A stretch of 64,000 bases of DNA from Flectonema sp. DT1601 (lineage: Eukaryota > Euglenozoa > Diplonemea > Diplonemida > Diplonemidae). The notes beneath the pieces are model-generated. The model saw only the letters and a list, made by a program, of their open reading frames with translations, was not told the DNA's origin and did not search any database. The position numbers and the translations under genes were made by a program. The DNA lies in NCBI GenBank assembly GCA_964019425.1, contig OZ025785.1, positions 209,501 to 273,500 on the forward strand, given 5' to 3'. This document shows positions 21,598 to 31,200 of this stretch, one piece after another (position 1 is the first letter of the stretch; each line of letters opens with the position of its first letter).

Positions 21598-24500
21598 TCA
21601 GTTATAATCCTTATGCAGGTGGGGATACTTTGTTTTTGCAGAAGAGTATTTGATTTTTCCATTTACAGTTTCTTCTAATTTCCCACAATTAAGTTTCAAG
21701 GGACCGAATCTAAAAGTGTTCTCAATGAGTTCTGTTCCTGTGAAGTACACACAGCCAATGGGTTCATATCCTATTCCTTCCCACCTGTTTATTTCTTCGG
21801 TTTTCAATTCATGAGCAGTTGTGTTAAAAACGACGAAATATGAGATCTTTTTCCTTTCAAGAAACTCGACACACTCCGATTCAAGGATGTTATTTTTAGC
21901 CTTTAACCAGTCAGCTGCAGAGAACTTCTGCACAAATTTGTCCTGCATAAGAGCCACCAATAGTTTATCCCCACAGGAAAACGGAACAATACGTTCTACT
22001 CCCTTTTCGTTTTGCTTCTCTGATGCGACAGTGTAACCATCCTTCAAGTCTTGTAGAATAGTCTCGCCGTGCTTCTTATTATATAGTCTGTTGATCACCT
22101 TAGTTTCAGAGCTATCCACATCTTCTGATTTTCCCAGATTTTCGGCAAACTTCACTAACGATGTCTTCTCGGACCCCGGTATTATTATTTTGAGTTTTTT
22201 ATTCTTAAAATCATTAGATTCTTCAAATTTCATACCAGAAAACTTTGCCCCTGCAAAAAAGTCCTCCACTGTAACTTCCTTTCCATTTCCCACAAGAATC
22301 TTTCTAATACACTCAAAGTTCATTGTTACGGTTTCCATGTTCTTCTCTTGTCCTGGAACACATAAGACGTCACCCTCGTAAGCATCTCGTAGATGATTCT
22401 TTAGTAACTTAATGAGATTATTATTACCATCGATGTCATCATTGTTGTCATCATTAGCCCACAGTCTTAACAACTGAGGTACCAAATACTGTAGGCCGTC
22501 TGCATCCTGAATTAATCCCTTCTCCTTCCAAGCCTTCCAAAGTTTTAAATCATCTTCTGACACGCTACCAGTGAACCAACGACATACATTCTCATAATTG
22601 AGGAAGTTATTTATTATATTTAACTTTACTCTCGAGTATGACTCCTTAATCTTATAACTAAAAACACTCTCAGAATCATTCGTGTCGAGTAATGAGAGGA
22701 GTCCCGGGTTACCTCCACACGACAGAAATGATTGCCAAAGAGACTTCGATTTACGAATGACTTTCATCTTTTCATCAGCAATCGCAAGGATCGAATTTTC
22801 CGGACTGAGATTGCACAACGGAATACAAAAGATGGGTCTGCCTGCCTTCAAATAGTTAGAGTCGAGTCCTGTGAAGACGAACATGACAGGCTTGTTGGGG
22901 TTCTCTTTCTTCCTTGAGTTATTTTGAATGGTCATGAGTTCAGAGATAAGGGACTGCACATTACCTTTCTGTCCATCGTGTGGGATGAGATCATCGACGA
23001 AGATGATCATACCCTTACATTTCTTACATTCCTTACATTTCTTGAGATCGAATAGCTGTTCTATTATCTCTTCCAGGGAAGGTGGAGACTGAGCAGTTTC
23101 CTTACTTATCCCATTGGAAGACAGCAGTTGGGTAGTAAACTGTTTGATATGTTCATCTTTATCATTAGACAGTTCGACTTGATCAGAATAAGTGACGACA
23201 ACAGAAATGAATTCTTCTTCATTAACCTCAGCTGACATGTTTTTAATGAATGTTGTCTTCCCAGCCCCAGGGATACCAATCGCTGCCAGGGGTTTGAATC
23301 CGCTCAATTCTCCCTCTTTATTTTTATTTAAAAACTGGCCCTCATCTTTTCCAAAAAAGAATGCCTCTTTATATTTATTAAATACTTTGATGCTCTTTTC
23401 ACGCCCAAAAAATGGTTCACTTACCCATCCGAGAGAATTTAACTTTTGTTTGTGACCCTTGACATTAGTTTTTAAATCTTCGATCTTTTTTTCTAATTCG
23501 ATGCTCCTTTCTAATTTATTAACATTTTGTTTAAATTGGTAATTCCAATCACCAGTACAACCCTCTTGTGATCCTTTGATGTGTGTTATAATTCGGATAG
23601 TATCATTAATTAATATCCACATGCTCATTGGTAATTCCTTCTCTTCTATTGCTTTGATGCACTCTATTAACTTATCTCTGATTTCATCAGATACTTTTAT
23701 TGATTTGATGTACTCCTCGTTAAGGTTCTTAAGGATGCCTTCGGTGGTGGTATTCAATTGGTTGATGATATTTACAAAGGTCTCGTTATTTTTTATATTC
23801 CTGACGCTTTCTTCTAATTTCTTGATGCTCTCTGTGGGTTTAATAGAACTTTTTTCTAACCAGCCGATGATCGTTTCTAATTTTTTGATATAAACTTTGA
23901 CTTTTATGCTCTTCTTTAAGCTCTTAATGTTTTCTTTTAATTCTTTAATTTTTGTTTTCTTAATATCGCTTTCTAAGTTGTTGATGCTAGAGATATTGTC
24001 AGATATCTCTTTGTTCGTTTCACACCCGCATAATTTGGGGATGATTTCATTTAATATTAGTCGATCTTTAATTAAGGCGATGGAGTGTTCATTATTGATG
24101 ACTTTCGTATCTTTCAATTGTTTGATGATGTCTTTAAAGGGTTCGTTATTTCTTTGTAATTTCCTGACCCCCTCTTGTAGTTTCTTGATGCTCTCTGTTG
24201 GTTTAATAGAACTTGTCTTTAACCAGTCGATGATCGTTTCTAAACTTTTAACATTATATTCAACTTCCACACTCTCTTTTAATTTCTTGATTTCTGCTTT
24301 TAATTCTTCAATACATGTTTTCCTGACATCGCTTTCTGCATTGTTATCTTCCACTAACCCATTAATCCGGGTGATCTCCTCAGATATCTTTTTCCTCGCA
24401 TTGGTGATGCAGTTTTCTAATCCGGTGATGATTTCTTGAGGTAAGGCGTCGGAGTGTTTATTGGAGTCTATCTTGTCTTTCAATTGATTGATGATCTCCT

Positions 24501-26091
24501 TAAAGGTCTCGTTATTTTCTAATTTCCTGACCCCCTTTTGTAGTTTCTCGATGCTCTCTTTTGGTTTAATAGGACTTGTCTCTAACCAGCCGATGATCAT
24601 TCCTAAACTTTTGATATAACCTGCGACTTCTGCTTTTGATTCTTCAATTTGTATTTTCCTAGGAACGCCTTCTAATTTGATAGCCTCTAAAATCGGGGAG
24701 ATCTTCTCAGATATCGCTTCGCTCGTTTTGCATTCCTTTAATTCGGTGATGATATTATTTAATATTAGTTGATTTTTAATTAAGGCAATGGAGTGTTCAT
24801 TATTGATGAGTTCAGTATTTCCCAATTCCTCGATGTTCCTTTTAAAGGTCTTGTTCTTTTTTAATTTTTCGATGCTGTTTGCTGATTTAATAGATACGTT
24901 TAACTTGCCGATGCTTGTTCCTAATTTATTGATCTGATCCAGGCTCTTTTGTAAGCTACCAAGTATTGCTTTTAAGTTTTTACTACTTATTTCTGGTTCC
25001 TTGATGTCCTTTAATTTCAGGATGATCTGTTCAGAGGTATCTTTGAGATATTTACTTAATATTGATTTCTTGATCTGTTTAGAGATGTCTTTCGTGGTAG
25101 TCGATACATCGATGATATCTGGCTTCTTGTTTTTTAATTTGTCAACGATCGTTTTTAAACTTTTGATAATATTTTTGATTTCTAAGTTCCCTTTTAAGTC
25201 CTCAATTACTTTTAATTTTGATTCTTCACTTTTTGGTTCCGCATCGTTTAATTTTTTGATGTCCATTAAAATCCTGATGGTATCCTTAAATATCTCGTAG
25301 CTCATTGGTAATTCCACGGGGCTGCTTTCTATTTCGACGATGCACCTGTTCAATCCAGGAATGATTTCTTTTGGTAGTGAAAAAGTCTTCAAGTCCTTGG
25401 GGAGGTCTTTGACGATCTCTTTAAAAGTCTCGTTATTTCCTTTTTCCATATGATCTTCGACTTTTAAGCTCTTTTCTAAGCTTGTAATTTTTGCTCCCAA
25501 GTCTTTAATTTTTGGTTCCCCAGTATTGCATTCTAATCCTTTGATGGATATTAAAAGCAGGATGATATCCTTAAACATCTCATCACTATTTGGTAATTCC
25601 ACGGGGCTATTTTCTATTTCTTCGATGCACTCATTCAATTTAGGAATGATTTTACTAAATATTAAGTGATCCTTGAAGTCATTGATGTACTGTTTAAGAT
25701 TAGGGATGTCTTTCTCTTCTTCCAGGCCACTGATGACATTTTGAAAAGACACGTTCTTTTTCAAGTCCTTTATGCTCTTTCTTGAGTCCTTGATGATTTT
25801 AAACTTTTTATCATTTGGTAAGATATCATTAGAATTAATATTAATCTTCTCCAATGGATTATATTCATTCTTAAGGGTCAGTAATTTACCATTACTTTTG
25901 AGTAACATCTCCTCCTCCTCCTCCAAAGATTTAACATATTCATAATAACCTTTATTATCATTCAATTCGCTGCAAGTCAACTTCTTCAGGTCTTCTTCAT
26001 TCAGCTTCTTTTTCTTCTCATCGTTCTGTGGTTTATTAATTTTCTTTTCGATGCAGGATTCCCTCTCAGAAGATGTTTCAGCTCCAGACAT
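21598..26091 (-). CDS. Crinkler/RHS-type coiled-coil NTPase, 1497 aa
   Basis: Largest array member and the last on the right. About 930 N-terminal residues are coiled coil. From roughly residue 375 to 840 a module of about 120 residues recurs three to four times, recognisable by WLETSPIKP / WLKTSSIKP / WLEKSSIKP followed by ESI-KL and, in two modules, by NNEHSIALIK. Walker A GIPGAGKTT is at 939-947 with K945, then VVVTYSDQ, Walker B IIFVDD, FTGLDSNY, CGGNP and the nuclease-like C-terminus with ALMQDKF. It lacks the charged insert. The last ~310 residues match the 1091-residue gene exactly, and then the sequences diverge. The N-terminus is shorter at its very start than in the paralogs (MSGAETSS), missing the LGCLLVCKK block. 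The repeats could make a long sensor or scaffold rod; this is inference. Confidence 0.7.
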   Translation of the reverse strand: MSGAETSSERESCIEKKINKPQNDEKKKKLNEEDLKKLTCSELNDNKGYYEYVKSLEEEEEMLLKSNGKLLTLKNEYNPLEKININSNDILPNDKKFKIIKDSRKSIKDLKKNVSFQNVISGLEEEKDIPNLKQYINDFKDHLIFSKIIPKLNECIEEIENSPVELPNSDEMFKDIILLLISIKGLECNTGEPKIKDLGAKITSLEKSLKVEDHMEKGNNETFKEIVKDLPKDLKTFSLPKEIIPGLNRCIVEIESSPVELPMSYEIFKDTIRILMDIKKLNDAEPKSEESKLKVIEDLKGNLEIKNIIKSLKTIVDKLKNKKPDIIDVSTTTKDISKQIKKSILSKYLKDTSEQIILKLKDIKEPEISSKNLKAILGSLQKSLDQINKLGTSIGKLNVSIKSANSIEKLKKNKTFKRNIEELGNTELINNEHSIALIKNQLILNNIITELKECKTSEAISEKISPILEAIKLEGVPRKIQIEESKAEVAGYIKSLGMIIGWLETSPIKPKESIEKLQKGVRKLENNETFKEIINQLKDKIDSNKHSDALPQEIITGLENCITNARKKISEEITRINGLVEDNNAESDVRKTCIEELKAEIKKLKESVEVEYNVKSLETIIDWLKTSSIKPTESIKKLQEGVRKLQRNNEPFKDIIKQLKDTKVINNEHSIALIKDRLILNEIIPKLCGCETNKEISDNISSINNLESDIKKTKIKELKENIKSLKKSIKVKVYIKKLETIIGWLEKSSIKPTESIKKLEESVRNIKNNETFVNIINQLNTTTEGILKNLNEEYIKSIKVSDEIRDKLIECIKAIEEKELPMSMWILINDTIRIITHIKGSQEGCTGDWNYQFKQNVNKLERSIELEKKIEDLKTNVKGHKQKLNSLGWVSEPFFGREKSIKVFNKYKEAFFFGKDEGQFLNKNKEGELSGFKPLAAIGIPGAGKTTFIKNMSAEVNEEEFISVVVTYSDQVELSNDKDEHIKQFTTQLLSSNGISKETAQSPPSLEEIIEQLFDLKKCKECKKCKGMIIFVDDLIPHDGQKGNVQSLISELMTIQNNSRKKENPNKPVMFVFTGLDSNYLKAGRPIFCIPLCNLSPENSILAIADEKMKVIRKSKSLWQSFLSCGGNPGLLSLLDTNDSESVFSYKIKESYSRVKLNIINNFLNYENVCRWFTGSVSEDDLKLWKAWKEKGLIQDADGLQYLVPQLLRLWANDDNNDDIDGNNNLIKLLKNHLRDAYEGDVLCVPGQEKNMETVTMNFECIRKILVGNGKEVTVEDFFAGAKFSGMKFEESNDFKNKKLKIIIPGSEKTSLVKFAENLGKSEDVDSSETKVINRLYNKKHGETILQDLKDGYTVASEKQNEKGVERIVPFSCGDKLLVALMQDKFVQKFSAADWLKAKNNILESECVEFLERKKISYFVVFNTTAHELKTEEINRWEGIGYEPIGCVYFTGTELIENTFRFGPLKLNCGKLEETVNGKIKYSSAKTKYPHLHKDYN

Positions 26092-26559
26092 TGTTATATT
26101 TTATTAGGTTACTTGTTATTGTAATCAAACTTTGAGGAATTCTTAAATTGCATAAAAACTGAAACACCGTTTTGTCAACTCCGAGTTGCTTAAGTGAGAA
26201 GACCAAACAGTTGGTCCAATAAAATAGTTGAAGTGATCTGAAGCTACTTCACCTCACTCACCCTCCTCCACTTCTACTTCTCTTACCGATCCTTTATTGT
26301 TACTGAAGAAATGTGAAGATTTAATTAATCGTTTTTGAGTCGAATATAATTTTTAATTAACTCTCAATTCTGAGAGCTACCTGAAAGTTAGTCAACTTGA
26401 TTTCATTATAATTAGTTGGCAGTGTTTTCACAAAACGAGTATTCCTTTGGTACACAAAAGGTTTGTTAATGTTATTTTAGATATCTGATGTATTTATTGT
26501 AGGAGATCAAGACATTATGTGACCAAACACACATCTTCTTTCTTAAAGCACCACATTTT
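26092..26559 (-). promoter_or_regulatory. 5' flank of the 1497-aa gene; right end of the array
   Basis: Matches the conserved 5' flank of the other array genes as far as about 26500, with some rearrangement near 26200-26250, and then becomes unrelated. This marks the right-hand edge of the amplified array. Confidence 0.4.
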
Positions 26560-26740
26560 GTAGTATTGTCTACTCAAATGGAGTGGTCATTCCATTAAGA
26601 GCTTGTCCCAGGGCATCAGTCTCAAGAACAAAATTGATAGGCCATGACGAGTCAACAATAACAAGTTCCCCTGTATCCCAAACAACAACTCCTCCCCATC
26701 CTTGCAATGAAGCATAAACGAAAAACATCTGCAGCCTTTC
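26560..26740 (-). pseudogene. RNase H-like retroelement fossil fragment
   Basis: A minus-strand translation reads FVYASLQGWGGVVVWDTGEL and then FVLETDALGQAL. This resembles the RNase H region of LTR-kin or tyrosine-recombinase retroelements (the ...AS..GWG... pattern followed by a strand with an acidic residue). Only about 60 residues are recognisable, so it is a short, broken and probably old fossil. The family assignment is tentative. Confidence 0.3.
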
Positions 26741-27099
26741 CTTTCTTTTCTTTAGGGATTATCTCTCTTTCAATCTGAACAGAAGAAATCCAAGAAATAA
26801 AGCTCTTTCTCAACAGAGTGTGGGATCTTCAAAACATCCTGTACCAGAAAAATACAAATAGAAACCAAGCTGTCTAAGGCAGCAAAGTTATCGGTCACAG
26901 CAAGAGAGACTGCCACACAACCATTCCCGCTTCCTCTCCTTTCCACATTGCCTCTTCTGCATCAAGAAAAGGTCACCTAACAATCAACAATGTTCACTGG
27001 CCACTAAGGCTGTCTATGCTTCGGAATCTTCCCGCTTTTTAATGAAAAGAAAAGAAAAGAATGCAAAGTAGCGGAATATGAAAATGACAGTAAGCAAGC

Positions 27100-27330
27100 A
27101 TCTTAGTCAGGTTGACTGATGAAGAGGAGATGCTAAAAAAAGATAAACTGCTTAACAGATAGAAATATTGATCAGCTGTGACTGATGAAGATGAGATACT
27201 AAGACTGTTTTAGAGTTAAGATTACTGATCAGTTGTGTTCACTAAAAAAAGATATATTTAAAACACAATTGGTCAGCAGTGACCGATGAGGAAGGGAAGC
27301 TAAAATAAAAAACTGCTCAGAGAAGCGATT
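27100..27330. repeat. Degenerate tandem repeat, ~60-bp period
   Basis: Three to four degenerate units of 45-70 bp built on GACTGATGAAGATGAGAT ... TGATCAGCTGT, each ending in a TGATCAG-like box. The surrounding stretch 26740-27900 shows no gene I can support. Confidence 0.45.
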
Positions 27331-27925
27331 GTTATCAGAGATAAAGTCTTGTCAGTTTTGGTCATGACCAGGACAGGGTGAGATACAGAAGCAACTTAAG
27401 AAAGAAGAAAGCGGCTACACATAGCAGAAGCCTTGAGCAACAGAATCATTGAGAAACAGGCAATAACAATCGCTGTCTGCGATAATTTTCATTTAATGTA
27501 TTCTTATTTTAGTGTGAATTTTTCACGATATCAATTTTTTCTCTTTATCAGACTCTGCCCACTTTTTCTTACTCCAAAGTACGAATTTGAAAGAAGAAGT
27601 GCCGATGTCCCGTCGAACCGAATCGGGCCTGGCACAACCCCTACGCAGAAGTAATCTGCACCCCTTCACACTGTAGATACTTCTTTGTTGTGGATACAAT
27701 TCCAGTGTTTGTCTTTACTTGCGTTCTTAACTTTTACTTCTTTCTCAGGTGCATTTTGTGATGGAAAGTGAATTATCTCGAGCGAATATCCTGTAACTGT
27801 GTGGTTTGATTTTATTGTAATTATAATAATGACATCGAAATTGGATTCCGCTGTCTACATGCTGCGCATCGGCAGCAAAGAAAAGAAAGAAAGCAAACTG
27901 TTTAATCCCGATTGGGAACATACTT

Positions 27926-28025
27926 CGTCGCAACTGACGCCCAGTTAAGTTGGGAAATCAGGAACGTCAGCCGCTCGGTATGGTATCGAGAACCATACCG
28001 ATTGAGCTATGACGGCTCTGTTTCC
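27926..28025 (-). repeat. Structured tRNA-like (SINE-head-like) sequence
   Basis: On the minus strand the sequence reads GAGCCGTCATAGCTCAATCGG, which contains a good tRNA A-box (TAGCTCAATCGG). It includes a perfect 9-bp hairpin (27976-27984 with 27992-28000, 7-nt loop) inside a GCTC/GAGC outer stem. To its left CTGACG and CGTCAG close a second arm that contains CCCA/TGGG. A B-box is not clear. A decayed tRNA-derived SINE head fits, since the leading GAGCC.. CATAGC motif also occurs at 41650-41745. Confidence 0.4.
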
Positions 28026-28279
28026 CTGATATTCATTTTCTACTTCTTTCCGTTCCGCTCCTATCGGGAACGGAAAGGAAAAACACTCCCGGCACTCTAA
28101 AGGTTGTATTTTAGATAAATTAGTAGTATCGACCCAACGGCTATTGTGGCATGCGTTATCGCTATGTTTAGGATGTTATTTTATTGTTGGTACATTTATA
28201 ATTAATGCCCTGAATGTAATCGTGTGTTTCTTTCAATTGGTGCTAGAACTACACATTTGAATGGGGATAATTGTAGAAC

Positions 28280-28395
28280 AGAAAAGCCGTCGCACATGTT
28301 GTTCTTTGTGTATGTTTTCTTCAGGTGCGAGTAGTTTTTTTGTTCTTGCTTTTCAGGGAGGGCCTTAGCCAAAAGCTAACAGTCCAAATCTCACC
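28280..28395. repeat. Related to the inner end of the 49541-52440 inverted arms
   Basis: About 115 bp around GGAGGGCCTTAGCCAAAAGC match the inner ends of the inverted arms at 50225-50340 and 51560-51670 with a few differences, so a member of that element family left its end here. The stretch also has splice-site-like signals (a pyrimidine tract ending in TTCAG followed by GTGCGAGT), which may be coincidental. Confidence 0.55.
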
Positions 28396-28423
28396 TGGCA
28401 ACTTAACTCATAAGTCGGCACTC

Positions 28424-29002
28424 ATGACAACCTCATCACAAGAGGAAGATACTGATTTCATAACTTCACCTGTATCTAGTCAGAGTAAGACAAGTTTAAG
28501 TGCTTCTACCCCCCTTCATTTGAATAGACTCCGGTTCCAATCGTTTGGACAAGAGTGGATGGAAATACAAAAGACAGCAGAAGAAGAACTCCCTGCTTTT
28601 ATCTCTGATCTTCCTAACTCCTCTAATGCTGCACAGAGCCTTCAAGATTTAAACTTGAAAATTTACGAGATTTGTAGTGCGCATTTCCCAGAGGTTAAAG
28701 GAAATGGAAAGGGAAAAAAAATACTCTCACGTGAAGAGAGCATCCTTGAACAAGAAAAGAAAGAATGCCGACTAGTTTTGAAAGAACTACGTCGAGATTT
28801 AAGGACAAACGGGCACTCTTATCAAAACACATTAGAGTGGAAAGAGGCCCGAAAAAGGATGAAGAGAACCTTTCACATGTATGAGAGAATCAAACAGAAG
28901 AATAATTTCAAAAAAATACAAAGCGAATTTCAGAACAACCCTTTCGAAGCAATTAAAAATGAATTAAAAAAAGACGACCCACCTGGGGATCCAGTTAAAT
29001 AA
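28424..29002 (+). CDS. Hypothetical protein, 192 aa, basic C-terminus
   Basis: I chose the ATG at 28424 because the frame upstream (open to 28325) is repeat sequence. The N-terminal ~50 residues are Ser/Thr/Asp/Glu-rich. From about residue 110 the protein is Lys/Arg/Glu-rich and helical (ECRLVLKELRRDLRT ... WKEARKRMKRTFHMYER), ending with FQNNPFEAIKNELKK. A basic helical stretch followed by a F.NPF-type motif is reminiscent of the region preceding the reverse transcriptase in some non-LTR retroelements, but no RT follows. I do not recognise the family. Confidence 0.35.
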   Translation: MTTSSQEEDTDFITSPVSSQSKTSLSASTPLHLNRLRFQSFGQEWMEIQKTAEEELPAFISDLPNSSNAAQSLQDLNLKIYEICSAHFPEVKGNGKGKKILSREESILEQEKKECRLVLKELRRDLRTNGHSYQNTLEWKEARKRMKRTFHMYERIKQKNNFKKIQSEFQNNPFEAIKNELKKDDPPGDPVK

Positions 29003-29078
29003 CTAAGCGGTTCGTAAGCTAACATTAATATATAGCTATCGGATACAAAAGTTTTGTTTATATACCGTTCGGGAGGTC

Positions 29079-29447
29079 TTATTTTACTTCGACTGTCACA
29101 CGGGGATCTATCAAAGAAGGCTGAAGCCATTCGTTGCCGTTTAGAGTTAGCAGCGCTTCGCGAATAAAAGATTTAGCTTCATTCAACATAAGGAACAGGG
29201 TTTCCCTTTTTTGATATGTACAAGTTCTTTCTCCATCAAGTATCCCTGACACAGTAATCTCTACAGGAATATACTTTGTTGCTACCACTCCCTCTATGTC
29301 TTCTTGTGTAGTGTGGTTGGCAATAAGCAATGGAAGTTTACTGTGAAGTTCATCATGGACACAACGCTGCGCGGTGAATACGTAGAGGAGAGAGAATAAA
29401 ACTGTGAGCTGCAACATTTGATGATGAGGGCATTGTTTCATGTACAA
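29079..29447 (-). CDS. Secreted-type N-terminal exon, possibly leishmanolysin-like
   Basis: A 122-residue frame begins at 29447. A hydrophobic segment (LQLTVLFSLLYVFTA) right after the start looks like a signal peptide, followed at once by QRCVHDELHSKL. A Cys-x-His-Asp motif just after the signal peptide, then a proregion-like stretch of about 85 residues, is the arrangement of the N-terminus of leishmanolysin/GP63-type metalloproteases (M8). The HExxH catalytic part is not in the window. The frame ends soon after GTCGAAGTAAAAT, which could be a 5' splice donor, so this may be a first exon or a stranded fragment. Identification is weak. Confidence 0.3.
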   Translation of the reverse strand: MYMKQCPHHQMLQLTVLFSLLYVFTAQRCVHDELHSKLPLLIANHTTQEDIEGVVATKYIPVEITVSGILDGERTCTYQKRETLFLMLNEAKSFIREALLTLNGNEWLQPSLIDPRVTVEVK

Positions 29448-29840
29448 CCTTGAAATCGAAATACAATTCTAATCGAATATTCATATTTTGCAAAATATCA
29501 CTACCTAAAAAAAAAAAAAAAGAAAAAAGAAATTTCAGAATAGAACCTATAAGAGAACTAAAACTGAATAAAATGAACACAAAATATCAACACGCTGTGT
29601 GGATATACCGACAGCTAAAGAATAATGGACGAGTCGCATTAGCTTAGAATACATACCCGCACCTCTTTAGGGATGTGATGGTTTGATAACGTAGTATAAG
29701 GTTACACTGAAAAATAGTTATTACAGCATACTTGTCCAAAAAAAGCTTTTAAAAAAAAGAAATCTAGTTAGCCATCAATGTATTGCACCTGAGAGAGAAA
29801 ATGATGATAAAGTAATGAATAACACGCACACAAACTGAGA
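29448..29840. other. No gene recognised
   Basis: AT-rich intergenic sequence with a poly-A-rich patch at 29508-29530. I see no feature here. Confidence 0.4.
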
Positions 29841-30031
29841 TCAACAACAGAGGCACATGCTGAACGGACATTCAAAGTGAAATCCCGCCTACTGACAAAG
29901 CAGCGATCAAGAATGGTTCACAAACATGTTGATGCTATGTTGCAAGTAGTGTTCAACATGTTTAAGGTGTGTGCTGCTGACCCAATAAGGAAGAAGACAA
30001 AAAAAAAGCGGAAGGCCCTGCTGTGAAGAAG
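29841..30031 (+). pseudogene. hAT-like transposase C-terminal fragment
   Basis: A plus-strand translation gives HAERTFKVKSRLLTKQRSRM followed by VDAMLQVVFN and a Lys-rich end at a stop near 30025. The ER-F......TK-R pattern is that of the C-terminal dimerisation region of hAT transposases. Only about 60 residues remain and the upstream catalytic part is absent. Confidence 0.3.
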
Positions 30032-30371
30032 GTTAAAGACGAATTTTCCCAAGTTTAATAATTCCTTTCTACCCTCTTCTAATAACTGATGCCACATGTC
30101 TTTCTAGCTTGTTTTTACTGCTTCTGTGGTATAATTGATTTAGTGAATTTATAGATATCTCCTCCCTTTAGTGACACTTTTTTAATCCAGATGGGGAAAA
30201 TGTGTGTTAGGTAAGTATGTAAGGTAAGTAAATTTTGTGCTTGCCGATGCATTCATAAAAAAATTGCTTGTATCTGCTTGTTCAAAGTATGCCTTTGATG
30301 GGCCAAGTTGGGACTGTTTGTCTCTTCTTAGTTCTGTTAACATTTTTTTTTCTTTCCTTCTTTCTTTCTTA

Positions 30372-30884
30372 CTACTCAAACCCTGCAAGATGTGTGCTGG
30401 GCCAGCCCACAATAACAATGGCCGCTTTCTGTGTCTTATTGGTGCTGTTATCTGGTTCAGGAGCCTTGAATTTCATTTTTTTAATTGGGAGAACATAGAT
30501 GATGACATGGTAAGTGATGGTAATTGATAAGCCTTGTATATGTGAAATCAAGCCTTTAATATCTGCTTTGTTGAACTTCAAGGGACCGTGTGTTGTTTCA
30601 GAAACTGTTGTTTGTAGCATATACAGAACACTTTTCTTACTCTTCTTAGCTAGGAAGAAGAAATCCAACCCGTGAAAATTGGACTTATTAGGCTGGTAAA
30701 GCACCCCAACTTCAGGGACACAGCTGCTGCTTAATGTCTCGTAGCCGTGCTTTTCGAGTCTGATAGTCTTCCGGCCCATTTGAAGAGTGCCTCCTGCCGC
30801 AAAATATGACCGAAACTTCAGCTCAAAGATGCATCCCAGGTAGCCCTTGTTCTCAATCCTCTCGATGAAGGTTTTGTTACACAT
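30372..30884 (-). pseudogene. Crinkler/RHS nuclease-domain fragment
   Basis: Clearly homologous to the C-terminal domain of the gene at 37260-38941 (shared FIERIENKGYLGCIFELKF, GVLYQPNKSNFHGLDFFFLA, MLQTTV). The D (FHGLD) followed by a strand with Q (MLQTTV) is the layout of the PD-(D/E)XK-like nuclease domain that ends many Crinkler/RHS proteins. The NTPase half is missing, so this is a fossil fragment. Homology with 37040-37745 continues past the coding part into the 3' side (30240-30420), so both descend from one gene with its downstream flank. Confidence 0.55.
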
Positions 30885-30959
30885 CTCTTTCTTCCCTCTG
30901 CTGCTGTTTTACATACATTAAAGATTTTCTCACTCATCTGTCTCATCCTTAAAGTACCC

Positions 30960-31200
30960 AGCAACCTTCTTATGCTTCTTCAGAGAACATTGGTTGGTCC
31001 ACTGGATAGTTGCAGGTGTCAAGTTCATCCTTAATACCTTCCAGTGACTTATGTAGGTCATCGGTCTTGATGTGTAGGATGAAGCTGTCTGTGTCAGCGT
31101 AAGTCTTCTGTAGATAACTTCTCATCAACCGCTGGGTCATAAGTATACATGTAATCGGTTTCATACTTCCAGTTCAGCTCTGGAGAGACATCAAGATGGA
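30960..31200 (-). pseudogene. Polinton/Maverick DNA polymerase B fossil
   Basis: About 75 codons carrying YADTDSFILHIKTDDL and then DTCNYPVDQPMFS, which is the metal-binding motif C (DTDS) and following strand of the protein-primed type-B DNA polymerase of Polintons. It is a short internal fragment of a broken element. No Polinton capsid, integrase or terminal repeats were found nearby. It lies between two other gene relics, so the site is a nest of old insertions. Confidence 0.6.

Larger units (their letters stand above)
1..22530. repeat. 12,146-bp tandem duplication (two-gene unit)
   Basis: Bases 1-10384 and 12147-22530 form a direct tandem repeat with a period of exactly 12,146 bp. Every ORF boundary in the first copy reappears at +12,146, and all stretches I compared by eye are identical, including homopolymer lengths. 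The copies part near 10385/22531, inside a coding region, where the second copy gains a few codons and point differences and then a different N-terminal half. Each unit holds one 1241-residue gene and one 1091/1497-type gene. Very recent unequal crossing-over or gene conversion, or an assembly duplication, would both look like this. Confidence 0.9.

Noticed and set aside
28325-28423. Upstream extension of the 28424-29002 ORF and a possible 36-nt mini-intron
   Set aside because: The extension is repeat-end sequence shared with 50225-50340; splice-like signals are present but too short a space and no independent support.
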